Positions 63,845 to 64,000 of a DNA stretch of 64,000 nucleotides are shown here, one piece after another. The stretch spans positions 590,001 to 654,000 of the forward strand of contig JAXDDX010000184.1 of NCBI GenBank assembly GCA_034670405.1, read 5' to 3'. The notes beneath the pieces are model-generated. The model was not told where the DNA came from, searched no databases, and saw only the letters and a program-made list of their open reading frames with translations. Position numbers and translations under genes: made by a program. Source of the DNA: Hoplostethus atlanticus. Lineage: Eukaryota; Chordata; Actinopteri; Trachichthyiformes; Trachichthyidae. Numbering within the stretch: position 1 is the first letter of the stretch; every line of letters begins with the position of its first letter.

Positions 63845-64000
63845 AAAAAAAAGGGTTCATGTTATATTGATAATGTAAGAAACCTTGCCCAAGCCATGCA
63901 AGATGCCACCTTACCAAGTCTGCCATGCATGGTGCAGATACTCCAGTTGGTAGTGAATGAAGGAGTGCTGTCCCAGTGGACAGTAGATTACATGGTGGCC
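63845..64000 (+). pseudogene. hAT transposase fragment (BED-type), runs off the right edge
   Basis: Plus-strand residues at 63868-64000 read NVRNLAQAMQDATLPSLPCM, then VQILQLVVNEGVLSQ, matching the region of Ac/ZBED-like hAT transposases that normally reads CxAHTLQLxVxEGLLSQ. The usual His is Gln here. Upstream sequence to about 63780 may belong to the same fragment but is out of frame. The remainder is outside the window. Confidence 0.6.

Overview
The window reads as nuclear DNA of a teleost fish. It has spliced vertebrate genes with GT-AG introns, abundant short tandem repeats, and transposon families typical of ray-finned fish: L2 tails, a Tx1-clade LINE, Tc1/mariner, piggyBac, PIF/Harbinger, hAT miniature elements, a Crypton remnant and an epsilon/gamma-like endogenous retrovirus. 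The species cannot be fixed from the sequence.

Three host genes are supported. (1) The last seven exons of ddx27, a nucleolar DEAD-box RNA helicase, lie on the + strand at 952-5411; the helicase core lies to the left of the window. (2) A complete BPI/LBP-family gene lies on the + strand, with 14 coding exons between 39408 and 56137 (490 residues). A TATA-type promoter at about 27603 may feed a non-coding first exon. (3) The last four exons of ctsa (cathepsin A/protective protein) lie on the - strand at 62834-57732, tail to tail with the BPI gene. DDX27, BPI/LBP and CTSA all sit on human chromosome 20q, so the grouping fits old linkage.

Layout: 1-0.35 kb Gypsy integrase scrap; 0.35-5.6 kb ddx27 end; 5.6-27.5 kb a gene-poor block (LINE pieces, piggyBac with an expanded acidic repeat, a Helentron-like repeat, an old L1, a tandem cluster of hAT-like MITEs, a Crypton remnant, a truncated L2, a degenerate endogenous retrovirus, a Harbinger remnant, an AT-rich satellite); 27.5-39.4 kb promoter-like sequence, minisatellites and a nearly full-length Tx1-clade LINE inserted in a GA/TC microsatellite and itself hit by an L2 and a SINE; 39.4-56.8 kb the BPI/LBP gene, its introns full of nested elements; 57.3-64 kb the ctsa end with a large fold-back element, an L2 copy, a LINE end and a hAT transposase fragment.

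The host genes do not form one system: ddx27 acts in ribosome biogenesis, the BPI/LBP protein is predicted to be a secreted lipid/LPS-binding protein of innate immunity, and cathepsin A is a lysosomal carboxypeptidase. The best new signals are in the mobile DNA: the Tx1 element seated exactly in a TC repeat, the covarying 3'-terminal hairpin of a Helentron-like family, a solo LTR with an exact 5-bp target duplication inside a Tc1 element, a trimeric higher-order minisatellite, and an intron-containing Crypton recombinase remnant that has lost a catalytic arginine.
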